Positions 8,719 to 17,537 of a DNA stretch of 58,568 bases are shown one piece after another. Numbering within the stretch: the stretch's first letter is position 1; each line of letters starts with the position of its first letter. The DNA comes from Sphingomonas xinjiangensis. GTDB lineage: Bacteria > Pseudomonadota > Alphaproteobacteria > Sphingomonadales > Sphingomonadaceae. The notes under the pieces were generated by a model. That model worked only from the letters and a program-made list of their open reading frames with translations, was not told the DNA's origin and ran no database searches. The translations under genes and the position numbers were made by a program. The stretch lies in the NCBI RefSeq assembly GCF_014199255.1, contig NZ_JACIJF010000020.1, positions 1 through 58,568 of the forward strand, in the 5' to 3' direction.

Positions 8719-9645
8719 TCAATTCACGCGCCCCTTTCGCTGCGCGAGCCAAGCCGGCACGTCCGTTACCGGGATGCCCTGCGCCACATTGAAGGTGCAT
8801 TCCTTCTCCCATGCGACCCCGGTTTCCCGTGCGAAAGCCAGATGGTATTTGCGCATGCCATCTTCCGGATGTGCCGCGACCTCGGATCGCAGCGTGTCCA
8901 TGTCCCACAGGACACGCTCCACGCTGCGACCCAGGTGATGCTCCACCATGTCCGCGAGCTGGCGGTAGGAGAATGTGTCACCTGCCACATACACCACGTC
9001 GTTATGGATGAGTGGCTCATGCGCGAGGATGGCAGAGGTCAGACGACCGATGTCGTCCGGGGTCGTCACGGTCAGCCGGTTGTCCCAGCTGCCAAGCGCG
9101 TGAATCCTTCCACCTTCTAGGTCGACCACACCGAATGACGGCTCGAACAGGAAGCTGGTGAACATCCCCGTGGATATGATGATCCAGTGCGTGCCGGACT
9201 GTGACCGCAGCATGTCGCGCACGTCCGATTGCTCGTCGAACACCTCCTGGCCGCTCCCGTGTCCGACGACGTCATAATCGACGCCGAACTGCCAGGGCAC
9301 GTAGCGCTCGACTCCGGCCTTCAGCACGGCAGCGGTGATCTTTCGTTGCGTGCCCGGTCCGCCGACGAAGCCGGTACAGCATATAACGGTAGGATAGTTG
9401 GCGAAGATGGCGGCCAAGGCTTCTTCCGAAGCCGTGGCGAGATCGGCGCGGACGATGTTCACGCCCATCTGCCGCAGCATTTCATCTGTGTCACCCGGCG
9501 CATCATCGGCTCTGGGGCGAAGGAGGACGCTCAGCACTCCTCTGCTCGCCAAACCACGCTCGGCCAGTGCGCGTATCACAGCCATGCCAAGTTCCCCTGC
9601 ACCGATGACAAGGGTGGCGTTGGTGCTGGACTTTGTGTTTGGCAT
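8719..9645 (-). CDS. NmrA-like NAD(P)-binding oxidoreductase
   Basis: A 308-residue atypical short-chain dehydrogenase of the NmrA/isoflavone-reductase type. The Rossmann cofactor loop is at the start (LVIGAGELGMAV), and a conserved FGVDYD stretch follows near residue 110, as in phenylcoumaran/isoflavone reductase-like proteins. These act either as NAD(P)H-dependent reductases or as redox sensors. I put the start at ATG 9645 (MPNTKSSTN); the longer frame upstream overlaps the divergent regulator. It is transcribed away from the HxlR regulator at 9713 with 67 bp between, which suggests that regulator controls it. Confidence 0.85.
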   Translation of the reverse strand: MPNTKSSTNATLVIGAGELGMAVIRALAERGLASRGVLSVLLRPRADDAPGDTDEMLRQMGVNIVRADLATASEEALAAIFANYPTVICCTGFVGGPGTQRKITAAVLKAGVERYVPWQFGVDYDVVGHGSGQEVFDEQSDVRDMLRSQSGTHWIIISTGMFTSFLFEPSFGVVDLEGGRIHALGSWDNRLTVTTPDDIGRLTSAILAHEPLIHNDVVYVAGDTFSYRQLADMVEHHLGRSVERVLWDMDTLRSEVAAHPEDGMRKYHLAFARETGVAWEKECTFNVAQGIPVTDVPAWLAQRKGRVN

Positions 9646-9712
9646 CGATGCCTCCGTAAGAACCTGATCGCCAGATGAGGGGCTGGCGCGGCAAGCAGAA
9701 GAAGGCACACGA

Positions 9713-10141
9713 GTGATACCGATCGACGAGATCAGCTTCGACGAAGTGATCGCGCGCTCACAGGCCGCATGCGAGGCGTTGAGTGACGAGGATGATGGGC
9801 TGAAGCGCGAAGTCCTGGCACATGCCGGCAACCGCTGGTCGCTCGGCATCGTCCATGCTCTGGGTGTATCCGGAACGCTCCGCCATGCCGAGCTTGCGCG
9901 GCAACTCGATGGCGTCACCCAACGGATGCTGACCCGATCCCTGCGACAGCTGGAACGCGACGGCCTGATAGTCCGGCACGATCATCGCGAGGTGCCACCA
10001 CGCGTCGATTACACGCTTACTGCGCTGGGACGTGGGCTGTTGATCGGGATGATGCCGCTCTGGACCTGGGTCATCGACAATGCCGCAGCCTTCAGAACGG
10101 CGAGAACCCGCTTCGATCAACGCGGAGATGGCGGAGGATGA
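9713..10141 (+). CDS. HxlR-family transcriptional regulator
   Basis: A 142-residue winged-helix regulator starting at GTG. The HxlR core is clear: AGNRWSLGIVHALG leads into the helix-turn-helix (LRHAELARQLDGVTQRML), then LRQLERDGLIVR and the wing with YTLTALGRGL. HxlR/MarR-like proteins of this kind often sense electrophiles or quinones, although no Cys is present in the recognisable core here, so a different input is likely. The divergent arrangement with the NmrA-like gene points to control of that promoter. Confidence 0.85.
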   Translation: MIPIDEISFDEVIARSQAACEALSDEDDGLKREVLAHAGNRWSLGIVHALGVSGTLRHAELARQLDGVTQRMLTRSLRQLERDGLIVRHDHREVPPRVDYTLTALGRGLLIGMMPLWTWVIDNAAAFRTARTRFDQRGDGGG

Positions 10142-10180
10142 CCCTGCTGCGACAAGCTCGTCCAAATTGGCACTGCGTGT

Positions 10181-10900
10181 TCAGGACGGCGGGGTAACAG
10201 GCGAATTCTGCCGTGATCGTGCCGTCAGTTCGGCCAGGTGGTCGCGGAGCAACGCCACCCGCCGAGGTCGGAAGCTTGTTCCGGCAAGCTTCAGCTCGGT
10301 AATCCGATCCGCGCGAAACATCCGGAAGCCCTCGCGCAGGCAGCACCAGGCGAGAACCGTCAGCGTCCGGTCGGTATGCATGACGCAGAGCGGCAGGATC
10401 GTCCGCTCGCTGACGAGATGGCCCTTATCGGCGTAGCGAATGGCAAGCGCTTCCTCGCGCCAACAGGCGTCGCGTACGATGCTCATGTCACATGCGACGG
10501 CATAGCGCGTTTCGGGTCGGTAGACCTTGCTGATGGCATGAAACAGGTACTGCTCACGGCCGTCGGGAAGCGTCGCCGCCACCTTGGCCAAGACGGACGC
10601 TGCCGCTTCCGCCAGTGTCGGGTCACCCATGTGCTTTACCTCGGCCAAGCCGAGTGCGATCGCCTCGATCTCCGCACGGTCGAAGATCTGCGGCGGCAGG
10701 GAGTAATCCTCGATTAGCCGGTACCCGTAGCCGCGCTCGCCCTCGATACGGGCGCCCGCCGCGCGCAGCGAGTCAATGTCGCGGTACAGCGAGCGCAGGG
10801 ACATCTCAGTTGCTTCTGCCAAACGCGCGGCCGTGATCGGCGCGGGCATGGCGCGCATCGCCTGGAGCAATCGGAAGAGCCGGTCGGCGCGTGCCATCAT
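10181..10900 (-). CDS. YafY-type HTH/WYL-domain transcriptional regulator
   Basis: A 239-residue regulator. The N-terminal DeoR-like helix-turn-helix (ITAARLAEATEMSLRSLYRD, residues about 22-42) is followed by the GERGYGYRL wing and a C-terminal WYL-type ligand domain. That domain includes AWCCLREGFRMFRADRI, the hallmark segment after the WYL position; here the tripeptide itself reads LAW-C. WYL domains bind small ligands or nucleic acid. It is divergent from the VOC-family gene at 10971 (70 bp apart), a common pairing. Start may be 10900 or the next ATG at 10897. Confidence 0.85.
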   Translation of the reverse strand: MMARADRLFRLLQAMRAMPAPITAARLAEATEMSLRSLYRDIDSLRAAGARIEGERGYGYRLIEDYSLPPQIFDRAEIEAIALGLAEVKHMGDPTLAEAAASVLAKVAATLPDGREQYLFHAISKVYRPETRYAVACDMSIVRDACWREEALAIRYADKGHLVSERTILPLCVMHTDRTLTVLAWCCLREGFRMFRADRITELKLAGTSFRPRRVALLRDHLAELTARSRQNSPVTPPS

Positions 10901-10970
10901 CTAACTGCCGCAAACTGTCAGTTGGGTGGGCGTAGATCAGTTCTCCTCGGACAAGAAGAGGGAAGCGATC

Positions 10971-11396
10971 ATGACGATTAGAACTACCACCCACCTTAAC
11001 TTTCGTGGCGACGCTCGTGCAGCGCTTGCCTTCTATCAATCGGTCTTCGGCGGCGAACTGATGGCTATCAGCTATGCCGACGCCCATGCCGTCACCAATC
11101 CGGCCGAAGCCGATCAGGTCATCTGGGGACAGGTGTCGGCGCCGGATGGCTTCCACATCATGGCCTACGACGTGCCATCTGCAACCGAATGGGACGCGGG
11201 CACTATCCCGTTCTTCGTCTCCGTGCGCGGCGACGATGCCGCCACGCTGACCGCCTACTGGGACAAGCTGACGGAAGGGGCGACCGTCATCCAGCCACTC
11301 GGACCTTCGGGCTTCTCGCCGCTTTACGGCATGGTCCGCGACCATTTCGGTGTCACTTGGGTCATGGACCTCCAGGTCACTTACAACGCCGCCTAA
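10971..11396 (+). CDS. VOC-superfamily (glyoxalase/PhnB-like) protein
   Basis: A 141-residue PhnB/DUF1428-like member of the vicinal-oxygen-chelate fold. The opening HLNFRGDARAALAFYQSVFG and the closing YGMVRDHFGVTWVMD are the characteristic repeats. Members bind a metal or act as small-molecule binding proteins; no specific reaction can be assigned. A GAAGAGGGAAG ribosome site precedes the ATG at 10971, which is why I prefer it over the upstream frame start. It is divergently paired with the WYL regulator. Confidence 0.85.
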   Translation: MTIRTTTHLNFRGDARAALAFYQSVFGGELMAISYADAHAVTNPAEADQVIWGQVSAPDGFHIMAYDVPSATEWDAGTIPFFVSVRGDDAATLTAYWDKLTEGATVIQPLGPSGFSPLYGMVRDHFGVTWVMDLQVTYNAA

Positions 11397-11407
11397 TCCT
11401 CACGCGC

Positions 11408-11431
11408 GACGAGGAGCTTCAGCTCCTCGTC
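11408..11431 (+). terminator. strong hairpin after the VOC gene
   Basis: A perfect 10-bp stem GACGAGGAGC / GCTCCTCGTC with a TTCA loop, 11 bases after the VOC stop codon. No U-tract follows, so it may be a Rho-assisted terminator or an mRNA 3' stabiliser. Confidence 0.55.
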
Positions 11432-11507
11432 ATTACCGCACCGAACGACACTTGCTTGGTGTCGATCCTGCTCGTCGCTGCCGTAAACGGCTGAGGGGCA
11501 TCGTGGC

Positions 11508-11560
11508 TTGTCGCAGAAGTGCTAAGTTTCGGATGTCGCGTCAGTCCGGGCTTTGCGACA
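11508..11560. repeat. intergenic palindromic repeat, copy D
   Basis: Starts TTGTCGCAGAAGTGCTAAGT and ends CGGGCTTTGCGACA. It lies in the 440-base gap between convergent genes. The bases before it (GGGGCATCGTGG) also resemble those before copy C, so the repeat unit may extend a few bases outward. Confidence 0.6.
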
Positions 11561-11838
11561 CTAAGCGCCTGCACCGCGCTGGCTTTGGGACCGCTTTCCG
11601 GCTGGAATGGGTAGAGCCGGCAGAGAGGGGGGCCCTCGAAAGGTTTCCCAAAGCAGCGGCGACACGAAATATTGGCGAACCATCACATCGCCGGCCGGGC
11701 GGATGCCGTACGGATGCATGAAGCAAGCCCTTGCATCCCAACCGCTAGATCGAGAAGCGAGGCTTGCCATCATATGAAGGCGGCGAATGCTCTGATCTCT
11801 GGCCGTGTAGGTTGAGAAGGACAAAGCTGTCGCGCGGC
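11561..11838. other. remainder of intergenic gap, nothing recognised
   Basis: Between repeat copy D and the flavin monooxygenase stop. An 87-codon minus-strand frame exists here but shows no domain, no ribosome site and no coding-like start, so I do not call it. Confidence 0.5.
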
Positions 11839-13167
11839 TCAGGGCATGATGCGAGGATCGATCCCGTATTGCGCGGGTGCACCGAGATGATCGCGCAGCG
11901 TCATGCCCGCGTAATCGAGGTGGAACAGGCCGCGCTGCTGCAGGATCGGCACCACGCCGTCGACGAAGTCGTCAAGGCCGTCGCGGTAAACATCGGGTGC
12001 CACCCAAAATCCGTCGGCGGCTTCCGCCTCGAACCAGTGCTGCATGTGATCGGCGACCTCAACCGGCGGGCCAGCGACGACGGGCTGGTAATCGATCACG
12101 CCGTGCGCAAGGATGTCACGCAAGGTCCAGCCTTCGCGTGCAATCTTTAGCGCATAGGTCGACCGCGGATCGCCCGATGACGGGCGGGCCGCGGCAAGCT
12201 GGTCCGGCGACAACGGCTCGCCCATCCGCGCCGGATCGATCCGCACGCCCAGCATCTGCTGCAGATAGGCGGCACGCTGCGGGAAGGCGCGTTCGGTCAG
12301 CGTGATGCGACGGTCGAGCGCGGCGCGCTTGTCGGGGGCAATTGTCGTCATCAGGCCGGGGATGAACTTGATCTCGTCGGGATCGCGTCCGGCCCGTTCC
12401 GCAGCATCGCGGAAGGCGGCACGCTGCGCCCGCGCGTCCTCGATGGTGAACGCCGCACCGATGACGGCGCTGGCGTAGCGGCCGGCGAGGGCCAGCGCGT
12501 TGGCGCTAGCGCCGCCGGCGTGAAAGACGACCGGCTGCCCTTGCTCCGATGGTGGGATGTACAGGGGCCCGCGCGAGGCGACGAACTTGCCGCCCAGGTT
12601 TATCGGCGCGATCTCGGCCGACTTGGCGAACTGCCCGCTCGCCTGGTCGTGTACCCAAGCGTCCTTGCTCCAGCTGCCCCACAGCGCCTGGACGATCTGG
12701 ACCACCTCGTGTGCGCGCCCGTAGCGATCGGCGCTGGATGGGATACGCACGCCGTAGTTCGCCGCAACATCATCGCCGGCAGACGTGATCGCGTTCCACC
12801 CGGCGCGGCCATGGCTCATGATGTCCAGCGCCTTGAACTGGCGCGCGAGATTGAACGGCTCGTTGAACGTGGTGGAGCCCGTCGCCACCATCCCGATGCG
12901 CTCGGTGCCACGCGCGACGGCGGCGAGCGTCATCATCACGTCGAGGTTGAAGCCGGGCGCCTCATATTCGATCTCGGCGGATAAGGCACTGGGGCCGTCG
13001 GGCAAGAACAGGAATTGGAGCTTGCCGCGCTCGGCCGCCTGCGCCTGCCGGACCTTGGCGTCGAAGCTGGTGTAGCTGGTGGGGTCAACGCCGGGCATCC
13101 GCCACGCGCCGGGCAGCGCGCCGTAGCCGTTGCCTAGGTGCATGCCGATGATCATCTGGCGGGCCAT
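11839..13167 (-). CDS. LLM-class flavin-dependent monooxygenase (NtaA/DszA type)
   Basis: A 442-residue luciferase-like TIM-barrel monooxygenase of the NtaA/SnaA/DszA subgroup. It would use reduced FMN from a separate reductase to oxygenate organic substrates (aminopolycarboxylates, sulfur heterocycles and alike in known members). Typical features are the opening with LGNGYG and WRMPGVDP, the FMN-region segment MSHGRAGWNAITS near residue 120, and the C-terminal DGFWVAPDV. It is the last gene of a six-gene minus-strand run that includes a nitroreductase and an ene-reductase, so reduced flavin may come from a neighbour. Substrate unknown. Confidence 0.88.
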   Translation of the reverse strand: MARQMIIGMHLGNGYGALPGAWRMPGVDPTSYTSFDAKVRQAQAAERGKLQFLFLPDGPSALSAEIEYEAPGFNLDVMMTLAAVARGTERIGMVATGSTTFNEPFNLARQFKALDIMSHGRAGWNAITSAGDDVAANYGVRIPSSADRYGRAHEVVQIVQALWGSWSKDAWVHDQASGQFAKSAEIAPINLGGKFVASRGPLYIPPSEQGQPVVFHAGGASANALALAGRYASAVIGAAFTIEDARAQRAAFRDAAERAGRDPDEIKFIPGLMTTIAPDKRAALDRRITLTERAFPQRAAYLQQMLGVRIDPARMGEPLSPDQLAAARPSSGDPRSTYALKIAREGWTLRDILAHGVIDYQPVVAGPPVEVADHMQHWFEAEAADGFWVAPDVYRDGLDDFVDGVVPILQQRGLFHLDYAGMTLRDHLGAPAQYGIDPRIMP

Positions 13168-13204
13168 GCAAATCCTCGCTGGTGCATGACGTTAGCCCGC
13201 GCAC

Positions 13205-14317
13205 TCACGAGCTGGGCTGATCGACAGCGCGCGGGTAGTCCGTATATCCCTTGCTGCCGCCCCCGTAGAAGGTGTCGCTGTCCGGCTTCACGACAACGAC
13301 ATCGTCGCGGTAGCGTTCGACCAGATCGGGGTTGGCGATATACAGTTGCCCGAACGCAGGCAGGTCGATGAGGCCGTCCCTGACGAGCTGCTCGGCCCGA
13401 TCGAAGGTCATCCTGCCGGCCAGGATGATGGTGCCAGGAAAATGCGTCCGGAAGGTCCTGAGGAATGCGTCATCGAGCGCGGGTTCGCCTGAGGTCCAGC
13501 TGTCATTGAAATGGATGTAGGCGATCCTGCGCGCCGCTAGTTGATCCGCGAGGTAATGGTAGGTTTCCTCGACCCAGCCAGTGTCCTGCTTGTCGGGATC
13601 CTGGTTGTACGGCGAGAAGCGGACGCCGACGCGGTCCGCCCCGATCTCCGCGATCACGGCGTCGATCGTCTCCAGCACGAAGCGTGCGCGGTTCTCGACG
13701 GAGCCGCCGTAGCGATCGGTCCGGTCGTTGATGGCGGGGTTCAGGAATTGTTCGAACAGGTAGTTGTTGGCGCCATGAAGCTCGACACCGTCGAAGCCTG
13801 CGGCCGCGGCGTTGCGCGCCGCCCGCGCGAAATCACCCGTGACGCGGGCAACCTCGTCGGTCTCCAGAGCGCGGGGCACGGACGGTTCGATGTAACCTTG
13901 GGAGCCATCTTCCTGGGTGGCGAAGACCTTGAATCTGGGGTCGTCAACCTGTTTCGCCGACGAACTGACGGGTGCCTGCCCATCCGGCTGAAGCGACGTG
14001 TGCGAGATGCGGCCGACATGCCAGAGCTGGGCGAACATGGTGCCGCCCGCATCGTGCACGGTGTCGGTCACCAGTTTCCATCCCGCGACCTGCTCGGCCG
14101 TCCACATGCCCGGAACTTGAATATACCCCTGAGCCTCGGGGGAGACGAACGATCCCTCGCTGACGATCAGGCCGGCGCTTGCCCGCTGGCGGTAATAAGC
14201 GGCCGTCTCCTCGTTCGCGACGTTGTCGGACCGACGGGCGCGAGTCATCGGAGCCATGACGAAACGGTTCTGCAACCGGCGGCCGCTCAGGTCGTGGGAT
14301 TCGAGTAGCTTCTTCAT
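13205..14317 (-). CDS. old yellow enzyme family alkene reductase
   Basis: A 370-residue FMN-containing ene-reductase of the OYE/NemA family, which reduces activated C=C bonds or nitro groups with NAD(P)H. The N-terminal NRFVMAPMTRAR binds FMN. The active-site pair is in VELHGANNYLFEQFL (His and Asn), followed by NDRTDRYGGSVENRARF, and the C-terminal flavin loop GQLYIANPDLV is present. The start at ATG 14317 gives the family-typical beginning (MKKLLESHDL); the longer upstream frame overlaps the next gene. It is part of the reductive-detoxification run controlled, by position, by the MarR-type gene. Confidence 0.92.
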   Translation of the reverse strand: MKKLLESHDLSGRRLQNRFVMAPMTRARRSDNVANEETAAYYRQRASAGLIVSEGSFVSPEAQGYIQVPGMWTAEQVAGWKLVTDTVHDAGGTMFAQLWHVGRISHTSLQPDGQAPVSSSAKQVDDPRFKVFATQEDGSQGYIEPSVPRALETDEVARVTGDFARAARNAAAAGFDGVELHGANNYLFEQFLNPAINDRTDRYGGSVENRARFVLETIDAVIAEIGADRVGVRFSPYNQDPDKQDTGWVEETYHYLADQLAARRIAYIHFNDSWTSGEPALDDAFLRTFRTHFPGTIILAGRMTFDRAEQLVRDGLIDLPAFGQLYIANPDLVERYRDDVVVVKPDSDTFYGGGSKGYTDYPRAVDQPSS

Positions 14318-14375
14318 GTTCCGGTCTTCCAGGGGCGTTGGGTCGCCAGGGCGCTGACGAGGGCGGACGAGTGCG

Positions 14376-15290
14376 TCAGGTCGATGGCTGGTCGACAAGT
14401 GCGAGCAACTGCTCTTTGTGCATCTCCGCCCAGGCACGGACGCCGATCGCAGGGCGTCCCAGCAGGTAGGGCACGTCGTCCTTGACGGTGCCCATATACC
14501 CCATGCGGCCATCGTCGAACTGCGTCAGCAGCTCGAACGAACTACGGGCGTACCAGTCCTCGACCGGCATCGTGCTCCTCTTGAACAGCGCCTCCATGTC
14601 CGCCGCACCGAGCATGTTGCAGCGGATCGGACGATCGAGCACTTCGCTGAACGCAGTGGCCAGCTCCGGAGCGGTCATGGTCTCGGTGCTAAGATAATAG
14701 TCCTTCGAACCATGGCGCTCCGGACCATCACGCAAGACCTTGGCGGTGACGGCGGCCAGATCGTGAAGCGCGACGTAGCCTACGCGGTTCTCGCCCCAGA
14801 ACGTCGAGAACGTGCCGCCAATGGGCTGAGACATGCTGAGCATGTTCTCGAGAAACACATTGGGATGCAGGTGCGTCCAGGCGATGCCGCTGGCTTCGAT
14901 GTAGGCTTCGACGAGCGCGAACCAGCAATATTTCGAGTCCGTGGCGTCGTCGGCCGCGAAGACGCCCTGGTTGACGATATGTCGCACGCCAGCCTTCTTC
15001 GCCGCGTCCACCACCGTCTTGGTCTGGTGGGTCATGGCGATGGTGTAGCCGGTGAGGATGTTCATACGGTCGACGCCGTAGAGCGCCGGGCCGAAGGTGC
15101 GCGGATCGTCCAGATCAAACAGGACCGCATCGCGCCGCTCGGCACGCAGTCGCTCCAGGTCCTTCTGCTTGCGCACGCCGATACGGATGCGCGCGCCGCC
15201 GGTGTCGCGGTCGAGCTCCTCCAGGATATGCCGGCCGGTCTGGCCGGTAGTGCCCATGAGGAAGATGAGAGGGCTGGTGTCGGTCGTCAT
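14376..15290 (-). CDS. NmrA-like NAD(P)-binding protein
   Basis: A 304-residue atypical SDR. The cofactor loop is near the N-terminus (LMGTTGQTGRHI, G-x-x-G-x-x-G), followed by RIGVRKQKDLERL and an acidic turn at LFDLDD. Family members are NAD(P)H-dependent reductases of small quinone- or azo-like compounds, or redox sensors. GGAAG stands nine bases before ATG 15290, which supports that start over the longer frame. It sits 58 bp after the old yellow enzyme start and belongs to the same run. The substrate is not predictable. Confidence 0.85.
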   Translation of the reverse strand: MTTDTSPLIFLMGTTGQTGRHILEELDRDTGGARIRIGVRKQKDLERLRAERRDAVLFDLDDPRTFGPALYGVDRMNILTGYTIAMTHQTKTVVDAAKKAGVRHIVNQGVFAADDATDSKYCWFALVEAYIEASGIAWTHLHPNVFLENMLSMSQPIGGTFSTFWGENRVGYVALHDLAAVTAKVLRDGPERHGSKDYYLSTETMTAPELATAFSEVLDRPIRCNMLGAADMEALFKRSTMPVEDWYARSSFELLTQFDDGRMGYMGTVKDDVPYLLGRPAIGVRAWAEMHKEQLLALVDQPST

Positions 15291-15363
15291 TGGCGTCTTC
15301 CGATGATTGGCGGGGGCGAAAAGTCGGATGCGACGGGCCAAGAGCCTCCGCCCGTCGCGGCGA

Positions 15364-16110
15364 TCACATGAACAGCGCGCGGGTCAGCCGCACCGCGAAG
15401 TCCGAGTCAGGATTGGTGGTGCTGTCGCCGACGCGCTCCATGATCGCTTCGATCGCAAGATCGCGACGCTTCGGCAGACGCGCCCGCTCGGCCGCGGCGA
15501 GCGCGGCTGGGATCTCGTCGCGTGTCAGGTCGGTGCAGTAGACCGGGGAGCCCGGCTGCTGCCGCCAGGAGTCGGCAAGGCTGCCCGCATAGACCGGATC
15601 GAGCCCGGTTTCATCGACCAGTCGCATCGCCACTTCGCGCTCGCGCTCGCCATCCGCGGCGACCGGGATCGCGATCCTGCCCGCCGTTCCGGCCGGCGCA
15701 CCCTTCTCGGCGAAGGAAGCCGACGTGATGGCGTTCCACGCCTTTGCGATCGGACGACCGAGCTGTTCCTCCACCCACGCGCTCTCGGTCTGGCCGCCCT
15801 CAATCGCCGCGATTTCGCCGTCACGCTTGGGGTAGTAGTTAGACGTGTCGATCACGATCGTGTCGGCGGGTACGCCTGCGAACAGTGGCGCGATCTTGGG
15901 GATGGCGCCGAGTTGCGTGGACAGGATCACCACATCAACCCCGGTGACTGCCTCGGCGGAAGTGACCGCACGCGCGCCGTTCGCGAGCAGGTCGGCCTCG
16001 ATCGTCTCGGGGCCGCGCGAGTTGGCCACCTTTACCTCGTGGCCCGCTGCGCTGAGCCTTTTCACCAGCGTTCGGCCAATATTGCCGGTGCCCAGGATGC
16101 CGATCTTCAT
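15364..16110 (-). CDS. NADPH-binding F420-dependent-oxidoreductase-like protein
   Basis: A 248-residue protein of the NADP-oxidoreductase coenzyme-F420-dependent family. The N-terminal Rossmann motif MKIGILGTGNIGRTLV is followed by VANSRGPETIE, where NADP phosphate contacts usually lie. The DTSNYY segment and late GLDPVYAGSL match the FNO-like fold. Sphingomonads are not known F420 producers, so it more likely acts as an NADPH-dependent reductase with another partner. Start ATG 16110 has GAGGA eight bases upstream. It is the third gene of the MarR-led run. Confidence 0.85.
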   Translation of the reverse strand: MKIGILGTGNIGRTLVKRLSAAGHEVKVANSRGPETIEADLLANGARAVTSAEAVTGVDVVILSTQLGAIPKIAPLFAGVPADTIVIDTSNYYPKRDGEIAAIEGGQTESAWVEEQLGRPIAKAWNAITSASFAEKGAPAGTAGRIAIPVAADGEREREVAMRLVDETGLDPVYAGSLADSWRQQPGSPVYCTDLTRDEIPAALAAAERARLPKRRDLAIEAIMERVGDSTTNPDSDFAVRLTRALFM

Positions 16111-16232
16111 GTACCGATCCTCTTCGTGCATGCGTCACCAATGCGCGACGATCCGCACAGCGGATGGCGTCGCGCTTTGGAGAGGCTTTGTTCTGGAGAA
16201 ATGGGGCAGGATGTTCCCGCCCCGGAACGTAC

Positions 16233-16946
16233 TCAGGCGTGAAAGGTCACGCTTGTTTCGATCGGCACGCGATCCATGCGCACGCGATTGCCCGGAGCAT
16301 CTTCATCGGGATAGCCGAACGAGATGCCAAACAGGAGCTTCAGTTCGTCGGGGATCCCGAGGAACTCGCGGATTGTACCGGCGAAGAAGCCTAGCGCGGT
16401 CTGCGGTATTCCGCCCAGGCCACGTGCTGCGAGCGAGAGCAGGAAGGTCTGCCCGTACATCCCCATGTCGCCCGCCACGCGGACATTGTCGCCGAACGAC
16501 GGCATGAACAGGAAGGCTGCCTGAGGCGCGTTGAAGAAGGAATAGTTCCTCGCCCCGGCACGGTGCCGCCCCTCCTTATCCTCGCGCATGACGTTCATGG
16601 CTTCGTAATATGCTTTGCCGAGGGCGTTGTTGCGCTCGCGATACTCGCCATAGAAATCGTTCACGTCGAATGAGAAGTCTGGCGTGAACTCGCCCGCGTC
16701 GTTCTTCGCATGCAGCACCGCCGAGAGCTGCTTCAGCTTCTCGCCGCGCACGATGTGAGTGTTCCACGGCTGCGTATTGCAGTTGGACGGCGCGTATTGC
16801 GCATCTTCCAGCACTTCGCGGATAACGGACTCCGGAACCGCTTGGTCGAGAAAGCCGCGGATCGAGCGGCGCACGCGGGTCGCTTCCTCGAACGACAATG
16901 TGTCGCGAGGCGCCTCGGCCTCAGGTCGGATAAGCTGGGTTGCCAT
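16233..16946 (-). CDS. nitroreductase family protein (FMN)
   Basis: A 237-residue FMN oxidoreductase. The N-terminal RRSIRGF, the QYAPSNCNTQPWNTHIV segment and the late AARGLGGIPQTALGF are the classic nitroreductase flavin-binding blocks. Members reduce nitroaromatics, quinones or other electrophiles with NAD(P)H as homodimers. It is immediately downstream of the MarR-type regulator (27 bp), so the two probably share a transcript. Together with the ene-reductase it fits an electrophile-detoxification role, which is inference. Confidence 0.92.
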   Translation of the reverse strand: MATQLIRPEAEAPRDTLSFEEATRVRRSIRGFLDQAVPESVIREVLEDAQYAPSNCNTQPWNTHIVRGEKLKQLSAVLHAKNDAGEFTPDFSFDVNDFYGEYRERNNALGKAYYEAMNVMREDKEGRHRAGARNYSFFNAPQAAFLFMPSFGDNVRVAGDMGMYGQTFLLSLAARGLGGIPQTALGFFAGTIREFLGIPDELKLLFGISFGYPDEDAPGNRVRMDRVPIETSVTFHA

Positions 16947-16973
16947 GAACTACCTTCCAAATCGTCTTGTGGT

Positions 16974-17447
16974 TTATCGATCGATCTTGTTTGCGGGCCA
17001 GGCGAGGTCGTCGAGCGTGGCACGCAGACTGGCCATGTCTTCCTCGGTGAGCTTGCAGGCGCTCCTGACCTGACCGCTGACGGCTTGCACGCGCTCACGA
17101 AGTGCTTTCCCGGCAGGGGTCAACTCGATCAGCACGCGACGCTCGTCCGCCACATCGCGCGTTCGTGTGACCGTTCCGGCAGTGGCGAGACGCTTGAGGA
17201 GCGGCGTAATCGTGCCGGTTTCCATCCCGAGCTTAGCGCACAGGTCGCCAACCGTACGGGGGGTTCGGGCAAACAGTTCAAGCAGAACGAGGTACTGGGA
17301 GAATGTCAGCCCGAGCGGCTCGAGAAACGGCTTGTGCAGCCGAGCCATACGGTTGGCCGCGCCATACAGGGCGAACGCCAGCTCGTTTCCCGCACCGGAT
17401 TGGAGGGGCGCCTGAATAGGCATTGCATCTGCAACGTGTGATTTCAT
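16974..17447 (-). CDS. MarR/OhrR-type transcriptional regulator lacking the peroxidatic Cys
   Basis: A 157-residue winged-helix regulator. It follows the OhrR layout closely: NELAFALYGAANRMARLHKP, then LTFSQYLVLLEL, the helix-turn-helix (TVGDLCAKLGMETGTITPLL) and the DERRVLIELT wing. In OhrR the position aligned with the first Ala of LAFALY is the reactive Cys. Here it is Ala, and the only Cys is inside the recognition region (DLCAKLG). It is therefore unlikely to work as a standard organic-peroxide switch. It is divergent from the efflux pump at 17538 and heads the detoxification run, so it probably controls both. Confidence 0.88.
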   Translation of the reverse strand: MKSHVADAMPIQAPLQSGAGNELAFALYGAANRMARLHKPFLEPLGLTFSQYLVLLELFARTPRTVGDLCAKLGMETGTITPLLKRLATAGTVTRTRDVADERRVLIELTPAGKALRERVQAVSGQVRSACKLTEEDMASLRATLDDLAWPANKIDR

Positions 17448-17462
17448 AGCACACTATATAAT
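17434..17462. promoter_or_regulatory. divergent promoter/operator of the MarR regulator and efflux pump
   Basis: A perfect TATAAT (17457-17462) reads toward the pump gene. Beside it, GTGTG (17436-17440) and CACAC (17450-17454) form an inverted repeat with nine bases between, straddling the regulator's start codon. The geometry fits a MarR-type operator blocking both directions. No convincing -35 was found. Confidence 0.4.
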
Positions 17463-17537
17463 GGCTTGCGTTGAAGCAGCAAGTGGTAGATCGCGAAGAC
17501 TGACCATCATCTTGATCGCCTGATACGGGAATCAGAC

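Noticed and set aside
11497..11528. GGGG...TAAG sequence overlapping repeat copy D, considered as a Tn3-family terminal inverted repeat
   Set aside because: Length (32) and internal sequence do not match the 38-bp Tn3 pattern, and no partner end or transposase is present.
15307..16242. 311-codon plus-strand frame opposite the F420-like oxidoreductase
   Set aside because: Shadow of a gene with an unmistakable Rossmann motif on the other strand.
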